Shown: positions 34,147-44,705 of the stretch, in pieces | Numbering within the stretch: position 1 is the first letter of the stretch | How the letters are laid out: each line of letters begins with the position of its first letter | Assembly (NCBI GenBank): GCA_022496205.1 | Contig: WTXD01000027.1 | Coordinates: 124,001-188,000, forward strand | Reading direction: 5' to 3' | Length of the DNA stretch: 64,000 nucleotides | Source of the DNA: Gloeopeniophorella convolvens | Lineage: Eukaryota > Basidiomycota > Agaricomycetes > Russulales | Made by a program: the position numbers and the translations under genes | Notes under the pieces: generated by a model | Told to the model about the DNA's origin: nothing | The model's input: only the letters and a program-made list of their open reading frames with translations | Databases searched by the model: none

Positions 34147-34652
34147 CTGTACCCGGGGTAGTAGTGCGCGATCGCAGCGTGGAGGCTCACAACAGGCTCA
34201 CCGTCGAGGAGAGGATGCAAGTGGTGGTGATAAGGATCACGAGGATGAGCACGCGCGCAGTGCGCAGCGCGCGTACGAGCTCGACGCGAGGCCCGACGCG
34301 CGCGCGCGGGACGACTGGGTGCGCAAGTGTGTCAAGGTGCGCTAGCGGGCCGTTGTTGCGATCCGTCTGTAGGGTACATTGGTCTGGTACTCCTTGCCCA
34401 CAGTTGAGGAGCTTGTGGACGAGACGTCCGACACGAATGTGGTGTTGCCTGCCTGGATGGAGCTAAAGACAGTGCTCTGTGCACACTGTCACGGTTGGAC
34501 GCGCGTTGAGAAAATAACGCCCAAAACGAGGTCCAGGTTTCTGACCCTAACCCCGGTGCCGGCTCGCCGGCCCGATATCTCCTTGAGATTAACCCTTCGG
34601 ACTGGTGTAGCTAGGCTTACATATGTCCTCTGGTATTCTCGTTCGTCAGCGT
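34147..34652. other. Gap with an orphan membrane-helix reading frame
   Basis: On the minus strand, 34190-34340 can encode a hydrophobic segment (VLILVILITTTCILSS) soon followed by a stop. No start or family can be assigned. The rest shows nothing recognisable. Confidence 0.3.
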
Positions 34653-35624
34653 CTACGGACCACGGTTGTCACTCGGTGACCTTGGCCCCTGACTCTGACG
34701 CTCTGCCCTACGACCTTGAAGCTCCGTCTGCCAACTAGCGAATGCCGTGTCCATCGGCGAGTACAATGCGTGGATTGCTCTGTCCCCGGGAACATTCCTG
34801 ATGTGCGCGATGGCAACATCGGCCAAGGTTTGTAAGCTCCGGAAGCCTTGGATACTATTGCTGAATTTTGAACGGAAATCATCAGCGATTGCCCGGATCA
34901 AGCCTGCAAGCTCGGGGAAGAGTTCCGCTGTGAAGAGCGCTTTGATAGCGATGGCGATATCTTCCTCTTCGGCATGCTCGAGGATCGCAATTTCAAGCTG
35001 TTCAACATCAACGAGTCGGCCCATAAAAACAGGTTGGGCTCATAGAGCCTACCTGGTCGATAAACTGTTTCCGGTCCGTGCAGTCATTCGAGCCAAGCAC
35101 CCTCTCCCATAAGTCTTTGCTGCCGCGTTGGAGCACGTAATGTGCCTGCTGTCTCAGCATCACGTGTTTGTTCGTGAGCGCTAACACTGCCTCGTCGAAG
35201 CAGCCTTTGGAGTATGCGAGGAGCGCTAGGTCATGATCTTCGTGGTGCTTGGCAATCGCGAAGAAGTTATAAAACTGAAGGTAGTGTGCTGTGCTATTAG
35301 TAGTTGATTGTCCTGACTGACGGCCCGCCGCACCTTCTCTTCCCTCAGGAGATATTCGGCGCGGCCACCATGAATCCTGTAGACGCACTCGGTGAACCGT
35401 ATGTGGTCTTCTATGTCCCGCATGTGCACTTTCCGCCAACTTGTGAGCGTCTCCAGACGTCCGTTCTCCAAAGCGCCGACCAGCTCATATCTTGAGAGCT
35501 CACCGCCATTCTCTGCCGATTCTTGCAGGAGGCTGGTAGCCACTTTGCCTTCCCCAGCAATGGCGAGCTCTCGAGGATTTCCGAGAAGGTGTCTTAATCG
35601 AAGGAACAGCTGGAGTGTGCGTCT
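34653..35624 (-). CDS. Short clathrin heavy-chain-repeat-like protein (truncated paralogue)
   Basis: Three exons read in order on the minus strand. RYELVGALENGRLETLTSW parallels the clathrin heavy-chain segment with [20 protein letters not shown]. After an intron of 47 nt with a textbook branch site (CTACTAATAG), the protein continues with FYNFFAIAKHHEDHDLALLAYSKG and LWERVLGSNDCTDRKQFIDQ, matching the heavy-chain segment around CEKRDPHLACVAYERG and LWGSVL...RRPLIDQV. After a 55-nt intron it reads AIAIKALFTAELFPELAGLI, matching VTVKAFMTADLPNELIELL. The next residues (SLQTLADVAIAHIRNVPGDRA) diverge and the frame stops at 34653. Only about 250 residues of leg repeats are thus kept, without terminal propeller or trimerisation end. 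The 5' limit is set at an acceptor (35624); a further upstream exon within 35642-36088 is likely. Function unknown. It may be a decaying fragment or a new small gene. Confidence 0.62.
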
Positions 35625-36088
35625 CTATCCCCTTCAACCCTCTAACGTTCGTTGAATGTATGGCGCACCTTCTTCACAGCGTTACACATGCTGTGTGCGT
35701 CCGCTTCCTGTGTGCCAGAGAAGGCGGTCGTCGATCTACTCGGCCGCCAATGTGATATAATCGGCGAGCGTGGGTGATGGCCGGATTTGCGGATGGCAGG
35801 GATTCGAGTGTCGTGGTCAAGCGCTCGATCGACGCCCTTATACGTAGCGTGCGCGAACGCTGGCGCGTACAGTGGCGCGAACGGTGACGGTGGCCGGACG
35901 GAATCAAACCTCCTGAATGATTTCCACGCTTCCCACGCTGAGATCGTCTGTAGATCTCCCGAGTGGGCGGCGGGCGGACTTGAACCGAGACTGAATGTAT
36001 CATTGCTCATAGCCTCTTTAGCCGCCCACCCCTTCCCCTGCACAAATCTGCATTTGACCGAGGAATTGGGCCCTGGCCAATCCCTCAC
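35625..36088. other. Possible 5' exon region of the clathrin-like gene
   Basis: A minus-strand frame stays open here and ends NAVKK just before a GT that could splice to 35624, but no start or homology is seen. A 9-bp perfect inverted pair (GTGGGCGGC/GCCGCCCAC) with a B-box-like word occurs at about 35962-36030. Confidence 0.3.
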
Positions 36089-36298
36089 CAGTCACTACAG
36101 TCAACCTTGTCCTAACCCATACCCGTCATAGCCCATAACCATAGCCCATAACCTGTGATAACCCATAGGGTTTTCAGCCTACGGAAACACAGATTTGGGC
36201 CTACTAGTGCCTCCAAACCCCATAACCTGTAATAACCCATAGCTTTGACCTTCCACCAATTGCTATGGGTTAGGGACAAGTTTGACTGCAGTCACTAG
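36089..36298. mobile_element. MITE-like element, 210 bp, with terminal inverted repeats
   Basis: The left end (36089 onward, CAGTCACTACAGTCAAC...) and the reverse complement of the right end (from 36298, CTAGTGACTGCAGTCAA...) align over about 34 bases with few mismatches, both reaching the word TAACCCATA. The same 4-bp word TCAC flanks both sides (36085-36088 and 36299-36302), a candidate target-site duplication. The inside has no coding capacity and carries two copies of a CCATAACCTGT(G/A)ATAACCC word. Class II non-autonomous origin is inferred; no transposase is in the window. Confidence 0.7.
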
Positions 36299-37592
36299 TC
36301 ACATACTGTAACAAGCACTCAGCTGCGTTGCTGATGCCGAGAGGACCATATCAGGCAAAACGTATCATGTATATGCATGGATCGTAATGTTGGGTGTTTG
36401 CACAACTATTGCTACGGTGTGATAACACTGTATGCTAAGGGACACATCCGCGAGGGTAGCCGCGCGCCCGAGGATGGCGTCCGTGTGGGTCGTGGGTCTG
36501 AGCGTGAACGGCGAGCGGGTGCGGGTGCGGATGCGGACGCGGACGCGGACGCGGGTGGTAGTTCGCGAGGCGTGGACGGGAAGCATCACGGCACGCCCTT
36601 GTGCGTGCACCTGTCGTCGTCGCAGGTGGGCACAGGCAGCGCGACGAGGATCGCGGTGCGCGCGGGCGACGGCGTCAGCACAGGGTCGGCCTTGTCTGCG
36701 TCTTCCCTGCGGCGCGGGTCGGTCAGCGAGGGGAGGCGGCGGGAGGCGGCGGGTGGTGCAGTGATGGGGGGCGCAACTCGCTCGACGAGGGTGACACGCG
36801 CGCGCGGTGTAGTGGACGACGCCGCGGTGTCTTTGGGCGACGCGCACGACGGCGCTGCCTCCAAGGGCGTTCGTGAGCGCCATGCTAGTGGTCGGCATCA
36901 CGTTGGACAGGGTGCTTCCGGCAAGGAGCTTCGAGGCGCAGAGGAGGGAGAGGCGCCGCGCGCAAAGCCCGCCATACGGGCGCACATGTACAGCCCGGGC
37001 ACACCCCGTGCGCCAGTGAAGTGCACGAGATGCGCGTGCGAGTGCGGCGTCCTCTGTGTCGTTCGCGACGGCGAGAAACGCGCGCAGCGGCGACGTGTGC
37101 ACGAACGTGGATGGAGAGATGAAGTGCACGGCGAGCGGGAGCGCAAAGATGATGAGTGCATTGTGGTGGCAGGCAGGGTTTCGCGATTCGAGTCTCTGCG
37201 CAGGCATCAGTGCGGCGTGCTGCGTACGTAGCGGGCGTTGCATCGAGTCCCGGAAGCTCCAAGCGAGCACTGCCACGTTTGACAAGGGTCTGGCGAAGGT
37301 GCATGCTGTGGCATTGAGCTTCAAAAAGTGTCATGGCGGATGAAAGTGAGGATGGGAGGGATTGCCTTCATAATTCTGTCCGCCAAGTCGAGCCCAATGG
37401 CCAAGCCTGATGGTCAAGTGGTGCGTGAAGGGGCAAGGCCGAGGCTATAGTATGGTGTAGTGATGAGTAGTGCTGAAGGTATTATTTCGGGCGCGTGTGA
37501 GCGTAACGTTCGATCCGATGTAGTGTTTTTTTTCTTCACGGATTCTTCCATAGTGGTTTCGTTTAGACTTGGGCCTGAGACAATCGAGTAGG
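36299..37592. other. GC-rich stretch with long but unassignable frames
   Basis: Between 36430 and 37340 frames stay open on both strands. On the minus strand one contains a hydrophobic segment (ALIIFALPLAVHFI) and another a VLTPSPARTAILVALPV-like segment, which might be exons of a membrane protein, but I cannot join them with confidence. 37340-37592 shows no gene. Confidence 0.3.
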
Positions 37593-37622
37593 ATTTAACG
37601 CGCGGAAATAGAATAAATATTT
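37593..37622. repeat. 30-bp dispersed direct repeat, right copy
   Basis: Near copy of 32935-32965 in the same orientation. The two copies bracket a 4.6-kb interval of accessory sequence. Confidence 0.7.
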
Positions 37623-37722
37623 AGAAATCTCTGAGGGGCCAAACAGGGCCACACAGACGGGGCGGGGCGAGTTTTGTCAGTGCGAGGCGGCCCTGAGCAC
37701 TAAAAGTCGACTTTGATCGCCC

Positions 37723-37755
37723 TCGACGACGACAACGACGACAACGACGACGACG
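37723..37755. repeat. (GAC/AAC)n microsatellite
   Basis: A run of GAC and AAC triplets upstream of the deubiquitinase gene. It is non-coding as far as can be judged. Confidence 0.75.
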
Positions 37756-38042
37756 GCTCTGCGTGACCTGGGTGGCCGTGTGCAGCTTCTACTCAGTCCG
37801 TTTTTGATGTGAGTGCGCACTGCGCGCGGATGTGCGGTCTCGCGGACGCTCGCTGACCGCCCCTGCGCACGCCGCCTCGTCAGATCTGGTTGATATCCCC
37901 GCTCTCGACGACCCGCGTCGGCTGTAACTTGTTACCCTCGGATCGTGCGTATTTTGTGCTCTTTGTCACGGGATTTGCTATTGAACGCAGGTGGATGCGC
38001 GCAGCATAATATACTTAGCACTTAGCACCGGCCGGGCGCGCC

Positions 38043-41000
38043 ATGCCAGGCCCACACTCGCCGTACCCGCACCCGGGGCCCTCGTCGTACTACCCCCCGC
38101 CCCCGCCGCAGATGCACCCCTACCCCTACCCCGTCGTCCCCGTCTCCGCGCAGTACCCGTACCCGTACCCACCCCCGCCCCTCAACGGCCATTCGCCCGC
38201 GCCGCCCTCGCCTCGTGTCTCCGCCCGCGGCGCATTCCACGGCGCGCCCCGCGCTGCACCCGGGCCCTCCTACGCCCAAAACTACCCGCATGCCCACCAC
38301 CACCCCCACGCCGCCTACGTCCCGCACGTCCCCATGCACCCCTCACCGCAGCCGCAGCCGTCCCCGACCAGCCCGTACCCGCACCACCAAAAATACCCGC
38401 CACCACATCCGCCCCAGCCCCCGTACCCCGCTCCGTATCCCGCGCCCTCCCCCGCCCCTGCCCCTGCCCCTGCCCCTGCACCCGCGCACCAGCCCAGCGC
38501 GCCGTACCAGCAGGTGTGGGCGTTCCAGCAGCCCATCTCGCCCCTCCCGAGGCAGCTGTCCATGCCGCCGCCGCCGGCCCTCTCTCCCGTGGTGTCCTCG
38601 CCGAAACCGCCGAGAATACTCGATGGGCCCATGGACCCCGAGCTGGCTGACGACGCGCCGGCGCCTGCTGACCCACCACAAGACCAGGGCGACCCACCGG
38701 CGGAAGAGCCCGCAGCGGCATCGGAGCCCTCCTCGCTTCTTGCACGCCCCTCCTCCCGGCCGTCTTCGCGCTCGGGTCAAAAGCCCCCGTCGCCCACGAC
38801 ACCACAAGAATATGCGCCCGCTGCGGTGCAGAGCGCATCCGACTCCAGTCTCCCACCAAAACAGCAGCAGCAGCAGTTCGGCGGCTGGGCGATATGGTCC
38901 CGCCGCCCGACTGACCCATCTCGCGCTCCTGGCATCATCTTCTCGCCCCACTGTCGTCCGCCGTCCGATATCGTAGACAAGGCCTTGCAGCTTCCCACCC
39001 CGCCTGAATCACCTAGGCCCGTTCCCGCCACCACCCTCGCTGCTGCACCTGCCGCAGCCTCCGCTACTTCCTCCGAACCACCCCCGCCGCAAGAGCCGCC
39101 GAAGCCCGTCTCAGACTCGGCAGACTCGCCCTCCAATGACCTCCCCGAGACAGTGTCGTCCTCCGAGACCGAGATCTCGACGGCGCCCGACACCCCGCCC
39201 GTCCTTGCCTCCCCGCTCTCGTCCAACACGTCCGTGTCCATCGCCGGCACCGCACACTCGCAGGTCAAGCCCACGCCGGCGCCCGAGCCCGAAGCTGACG
39301 CTGAGCCGTCCGAGCCCACAACGGTCCTGCCGACGCCGACCGCCGAGCAGACGCCGCCCCCGGAGCCCGCGCCAGCGCCCGCCGCCGGTCCGTCCTCCGA
39401 CGCGGCGCCCACGCCCGCGGCGCCAGCGCCGAAAAAGTCCTGGGCGTCCCTACTGCGCCCCGCGGCGGGCGACGCGTCGACATCCAAATCGGCGCTGCCG
39501 ACCTCGTCCGTCATCGGCTTCTCCATCCCCGCGTCGCCGCCGCCCGCGCGCGTCCCGCCCGTCCGCCGCGCAGAGCTCCTCGCGCTCCTGCAGGGCGCCG
39601 CGGGGGTCCAGCGCCCCGCGCTGCCGCGCCTGCGTGCGCGCGGGCTCGTGAACAGCGGGAACATGTGCTTCGCCAACGCGGTGCTGCAGCTGCTCGTGTA
39701 CTGCCCGCCGTTCTGGCGGCTGTTCCGCGAGCTCGGGCGGCTCGCGGCGCCGGGCGCGCAGGAGGGCGAGGGCGCGACGCCGCTTGTCGATGCGACGGTG
39801 CGCTTCCTCGAGGAGTTTGTGTATGAGGAGAAGAAGCCGGCGCCGGTTGCGCGCGGCAAGGCGCGCGCCGAGGAGGAGAACGAGGAGGAGGAGGAGGGCG
39901 GCGACTCGTTCATGCCGACGTACGTGTACGACGCGATGAAGGAGAAGAAGCGGTTCGACAACATGCGGGTGCGTGGCGCGTGCTTTCTTTACTCGCGCGG
40001 TACTGATACCCCGGCGTGGTTGTCTGCGCGCAGGGCGGACACCAGGAGGACGCCGAGGAGTTCCTCGGATTCTACCTCGACACGCTCGAGGAGGAGCTGC
40101 TCGCGCTGCAGGCGTCGCTCAGCCCGCCGAAGCCCGTGCCCGCGCCCAAGGTCGAGGAGCGCGAGGAGGAGGCCGCGCAGGCGGGCGGCGACGGCTGGAC
40201 GGAGGTCGGCAAGCGCAACAGGATGATGCTCACGCGCACGGTGCGCCCCCTCTCACCTTCTCACCCCGGCCGCCTGCTGACTCGCCGATGTGCGCCGTGC
40301 AGGCCAAGTCGGTCGAGTCGCCCATCACGCGCATCTTCGGCGGCAAGTTCCGCTCGACGCTGCGCACGCCGCACCAGCGCGACTCGGTCGTCGTCGAGGA
40401 CTGGCGCGCGCTGCAGCTCGACATCCAGGTGCGCCCCCCTCCCGCGCGCTTGCGTGTGTACCCCGCTCACCGACACCGGCCACCACGCAGCACGACGCGG
40501 TGAACACGATCCAGGACGCGCTCGCGCACCTCGCGCAGCCGCAGGCCGTGCAGGTCGGCACGAGCGAGGCGAGCCAGCAGGTCCTCATCGAGGCGCTGCC
40601 GCCCGTGCTCGTGCTGCACCTCAAGCGCTTCCTGTACGACACGGCGGCGCGCGGCGTCGTCAAGCTCGGCAAGCGCGTGCAGTTCGCGCCCGAGCTCGAG
40701 ATCCCCGCCGGTGCGCCCCGCCCCTGTCCCTGTCCCCTCATGTCCGCACCCACACTGACCACCGACGCGCGCCCCGGGCAGACATGATGGCGCGCCGCGC
40801 GCCGCCCGCGCGCTACACGCTCTACGGCGTGCTGTACCACCACGGCGCGTCGGCGGGCGGCGGGCACTACACGCTCGACGTGCTGCACCCGAGCCGCGAC
40901 GGGCCGGGCGCGGCGAGGCGTGGCTGCACATTGACGACGAGAGCGTCGCGGCGGTGCGCGCGGAGGACGTTTTTGGGGGCGCGCGCGAGCACGACGAGCG

Positions 41001-41049
41001 GTGTGCGTATTTGCTGTTTTATCGTCGCGCGCCCGCGGCACGGACATGA
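38043..41049 (+). CDS. UBP3: UBP3/USP10-type ubiquitin carboxyl-terminal hydrolase, with a likely 1-base frameshift near the end
   Basis: Exons 38043-39968, 40034-40240, 40303-40428, 40491-40710 and 40782-41049. The N-terminal ~500 residues are Pro/Tyr/Ser-rich and disordered. The USP domain starts with the Cys box GLVNSGNMCFANAVLQ (catalytic Cys at residue ~542). Then follow the family signature SFMPTYVYDAMKEKKRFDNMRGG with HQEDAEEFLGFYLDTLEEEL, GKRNRMMLTRTAKSVESP, ITRIFGGKFRSTLRTP, VLVLHLKRFLYD and the His box YTLYGVLYHHGASAGGGHYTLDVLHP. The closing block EAWLHIDDESVAAV...CAYLLFYRR is present but one frame away. One extra G near 40901-40916 would reconnect them. Yeast Ubp3 and human USP10 remove ubiquitin from 40S ribosomal proteins and act in ribophagy and stress-granule control; the same role is inferred. 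If the shift is real, the Asp box is lost and activity is doubtful. Confidence 0.85.
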
Positions 41050-41557
41050 TTGCGGTGTGCGGGGGTGGTGGTGGTTGGTGACGGTGGTGGTGGTGATGAT
41101 GTGCATGCTTCGACGCTTCGCTCCTGCATTGCTTTTTTTTTGCTAGCTAGCTTTTTGGTTCGTTCCGTGTTTCGTTTCTGAGCTTCGTTTTTCGAACTTG
41201 CCCACCAGTAAGCTCTCGCACCCCACAAGCTACGCAGCAGTCGCTGTTTTTTTGCTGACTATTCGCGCGCTTCGTTTTTGTTTCGTTTCGTTTCGTTTTG
41301 TTCGTGATTCGACTTGAGCGCGTTGCTCGTTTGCTGTATCTCTTAGTACATTTGCATTGAACGTTGGGTAGAATGCATGTAAGTGGCCGTATCTTTTTCA
41401 TTGGGTTCGTGCCCACATAAGTTGGCGAGCCCGTGCCGTTGGTGCATCATGACAGAAACACAGATCAGAATTGCGCATGGTCGACCGTCGCCCTCATACA
41501 AGCCAATTCAAGTAACTATTGCGCCTCATGCGACGGTGGCCGCCCCAACATCACGCG
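41050..41557. other. Convergent intergenic region with TTTCG repeats
   Basis: This stretch lies between two convergent genes. It is T-rich and carries a TTTCG microsatellite (41270-41302) and several T runs. No gene seen. Confidence 0.5.
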
Positions 41558-44213
41558 TCACAGCCTGTCCCACTTCTGCGCCAACCCAACCCACGCAGCA
41601 GGGTCCTCCCCGACCGGCCGCAGGACGTCCGGCGCGACGCCCACACACCAGTAATCGAACGTCGTGACGTCCGAAGGAGCCGCATCGTTATAAAACGCGA
41701 CCCGTGTGCAGTGGCTCGGCCTGCCGCCGCGCGCCGCCCCCAGCACGAACACGATGCGCACCACGGGAACTGCGGGGTCCAAGACGCACGCACCGGGGTC
41801 CATGCCCGCGAGCACCGCGCGCGGATCCGCGTGCGCAGACGCGACGCACACCAGGACGGCGCCCAGCCCGCCGCGCGCGAGCACGCCCCCCGTGCCGCAC
41901 ACGAACGGCAGCGCCGCGTCGCACCCGGGCACGCCGAGCGCCGCCGCGCCGCGCGCGAGGTGCGCGAGAAGGTCCGGCGCTGCGTGCGCGTGCACCGGCG
42001 CGAAGTGGTTGAAGTGCATCGCCGCGCCGCGGAATGTCTCGTCGAACGTGGCACCTGCGTGCTCGGGTCGGCTGCGCGACGGCGCGTCGTGCGACATGTT
42101 GCGCACGAATAGGGCGGACAGCAGCCGCGCGACGGAGAGGACCGGCGCGAGCTGCCCCCGGGTCGTGCCGTCTGACGCGCGGCTTTGCGCCGCGGCGCGG
42201 TCGCGCGCCGCCGTGAGCAGGGCGAGGATGAACAGCTCGCCGCGGGGCCCTGTGACGACCGAGAACTTGTCCAGTGTGCTGAGTAGGGCTTGCGGGAGGT
42301 TGAACGGCGGCGCCTCGGACATGATCGAGGAGGCCGCCTCCGCCAGGATGGGCTCGAATGAGGGAGCGATTGACGTGTACCCATTCATCGACACGTGGTT
42401 ATCACCTTCGGTCAAGCAGACAACCCCCGAAACTTGATTCGGGGGAGGGCCATTGGTCTCTAGGGCCAGGCGTTGTGACAGAACTGCGAGCGTCTTGATC
42501 CCTATAAGTCTTCCGCGCCGACCGCCGGAATCGTCGTCGAGTAATTTGTTCTTGGCGAAGTCGAGCATGGTATTACGAACACACTCAGCCCCATTATCAT
42601 AACGCGCGCCCCACCTGCGGTCTCGTTAAGGACTGCGTATTGCCACGACGAGAATGCGAACTCACAATGGGCGACCGATATGAACAATGTACTCGGTGGA
42701 TGTCACGTCCTCGATTGTTAGAGGGGTTGAGCCGACATTATGGTTCACCAAGGGGAGTTCGGGCCCGAATGCAGTGAATGGTGGGCACATTTTGGGCTTG
42801 TGTTGAACGGTGCGAGAAGGGCCGTTTGGACCTGGGATGCTCGGGTGTGGATGCCAAACTATGTCGATGGGCGAAACGAAGAACGAGAAGAGTGAACGGT
42901 TCCGGTGTGAGAGTTCCTCGAGTTTCAGAAGAAGCTCGGTGAATATCCTCTCATGATTTTTGAACAAACCGAGCGTGTCGTCAAATGCAAGAAAGACTCT
43001 TGGAGGCTCGGAGAGCTTGGACCTGTTGCATTGGATAGCATCATTCGTAGACTCTAAACGCTGCTCCAGGTTGTACAATGCCCTTGACGCTCCACCTATG
43101 TCCATGCCGTTGGAAACCGGAACCTGCAACGTCACTTAGTCGTCAGAAATGATCCGGAAAGGTGCAGGTAGATGAAACAAACTTCTTCAGCTTTGGCCAT
43201 GACGTTTTCGTAGAACAGCTTTCTTCTAGGGCCCACATTGCCCATCGTCCGTCCGTCCATCATCCACTCCCTGAAAAGATGGATGCGCTCCACATCGTCC
43301 TGGGCATTGAAAGAGCCAACAACCCGGGCAGCCTCATCAAACAAGGAAGCAAGAAATGCACACATTCGATGGGAAGTGTTATTCTGAGCCATGCTGGCGA
43401 AGAAATGCCAGAGGCCGCGATCAGAGGGTGGGAAGACTATAGGAAGGCCAATTCAGAGGTATCCATTACTTGCCACTGCACTCCTACCTTCTTCATATTT
43501 CCAGCGCAGACTGATCGGGATCACGAAATGCCCTTTGGCGAACTCGTCCAGTAACCGCGACTTTCCCGTCCCGAATGGTCCGACAATAGCGCAGCACGGT
43601 ATGCTCATTGGATATTCTTCACGGACGGACGATACGTGATCTTCCAAGGCTTTCAGTACTCCGATCCTGTCCACAAATGGCGCATTCCATCCGTCCAATG
43701 TGGCTATAGTTCATGTCAATTTGTCAGTGCCTAGGCCGCTCCGTCAACGGACATCTCAGAGTAACGCATACCAGCTACATGCAACCCCCATTCAACACCA
43801 TCTGTTGTCAAATCAGTGCAGTGCACCTCGGTGCATAGATTGACGAGGACCCACGCAGTCTCTTTGGCTTCATGAAAACATCTACGCAGCCAGATGATAT
43901 TGAGCAGCACAGTGATCGAAAGAAGGCCACACTGACCGCTGGCTACCATCTCTCCTAGCCGACCACTGTGTGCTAGCTCCATTAACCGCGTGAAGAACCC
44001 GACTCCCTCGGGAGCGACGTTTGCCTTGAACTGCTCGAGCGAGGCCAAGTTACCACACAGGCTGGGGAGCTTCTGCTCTATGACCCTGATGAATCTCGTG
44101 TAGACCTGCCAGTAGAACGCGTTCCGGTACACGGGAGCAGACCAGACGGAGTTCACAAAACCGGGGGACCAGTCAGTGAAGACTCTGGATAACTCGGAAT
44201 AGTCCAAATTCAT
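41558..44213 (-). CDS. P-loop NTPase-domain protein of a basidiomycete-expanded family
   Basis: Exons read from ATG 44213: MNLDYSELSRVFTDWSPGFV, a helical region to VEWGLHVA, then after an intron ATLDGWNAPFVDRIGVLKAL followed by the Walker A CAIVGPFGTGKSRLLDEFAKGHF (43540-43600). Next is FPPSDRGLWHFFASMAQNN, GPRRKLFYENVMAKAEE, and a Walker B-like strand RVFLAFDDTLGLF (~43000). After that come PFTAFGPELPL, TSTEYIVHIGRPLWGARYDNGAECVRNTM (joined over a 70-nt intron) and a long C-terminal part ending AAWVGLAQKWDRL. Proteins with this order (GxGKSRLxDE, later IVHxGRPLW) recur in many copies in mushroom genomes and have no settled function, though ATP binding is likely. No transmembrane part is seen. 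The C-terminal exon (42568-41558) is very GC-rich compared with the 5' exons. Confidence 0.72.
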
Positions 44214-44705
44214 GATATCTGTGTAAGTGGTACGTCAAGCTGGAGGATCTTTTACCGCTGTCGTTGTGTACACAGGACCACTGACCGGAGGGTGGAGTAC
44301 GAGCGCAGGGCGATCGCGGCGACAACCCCTATCATATCGGAGGTCACAATAGGGGATATAGTTGTAGCTGAGGAACGGAGGACGCCCCTCTGTGTTGGCG
44401 TCGAGACATCGTACGCCGTGCCGCACGAAGCTCAGGCTAGCGCCCAAATTGCGCGTCGCGTCGCCGTGGTGCGGAGTGTCGGCCCGTCCCTCGGGCAAGC
44501 GTTTTCAGCGTCTGGCGCCGAAAGTTCAGGACACCACCACTAGACGCACTTGGAACCACATGAACGGCAGCATCGAAGGAGAGTATATATATTAGGGATA
44601 TCTAAATAGCCACAGCGAAACGACATGACACTAGCAACAACAGTCCATGGATGTGGTACCAGGTTGGCCTCTCTGCCACCATTCTCATTATCGCCGCTGC
44701 CGCGC
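44214..44705. other. Intergenic region
   Basis: Holds the upstream flank of the P-loop gene and the 3' flank of the mannosyltransferase gene. No further gene is recognised. Confidence 0.4.

Noticed and set aside
35962..36035. Possible minus-strand tRNA: 9-bp stem GTGGGCGGC/GCCGCCCAC with a B-box-like GGTTCAAGTCC.
   Set aside because: No proper A box or D arm, no clean anticodon arm, and the T stem pairs badly. Only a hairpin with a chance B-box match.
36430..37340. A possible membrane protein gene on the minus strand.
   Set aside because: Hydrophobic segments lie in different frames, and no set of splice sites gives a convincing protein; left as unassigned.
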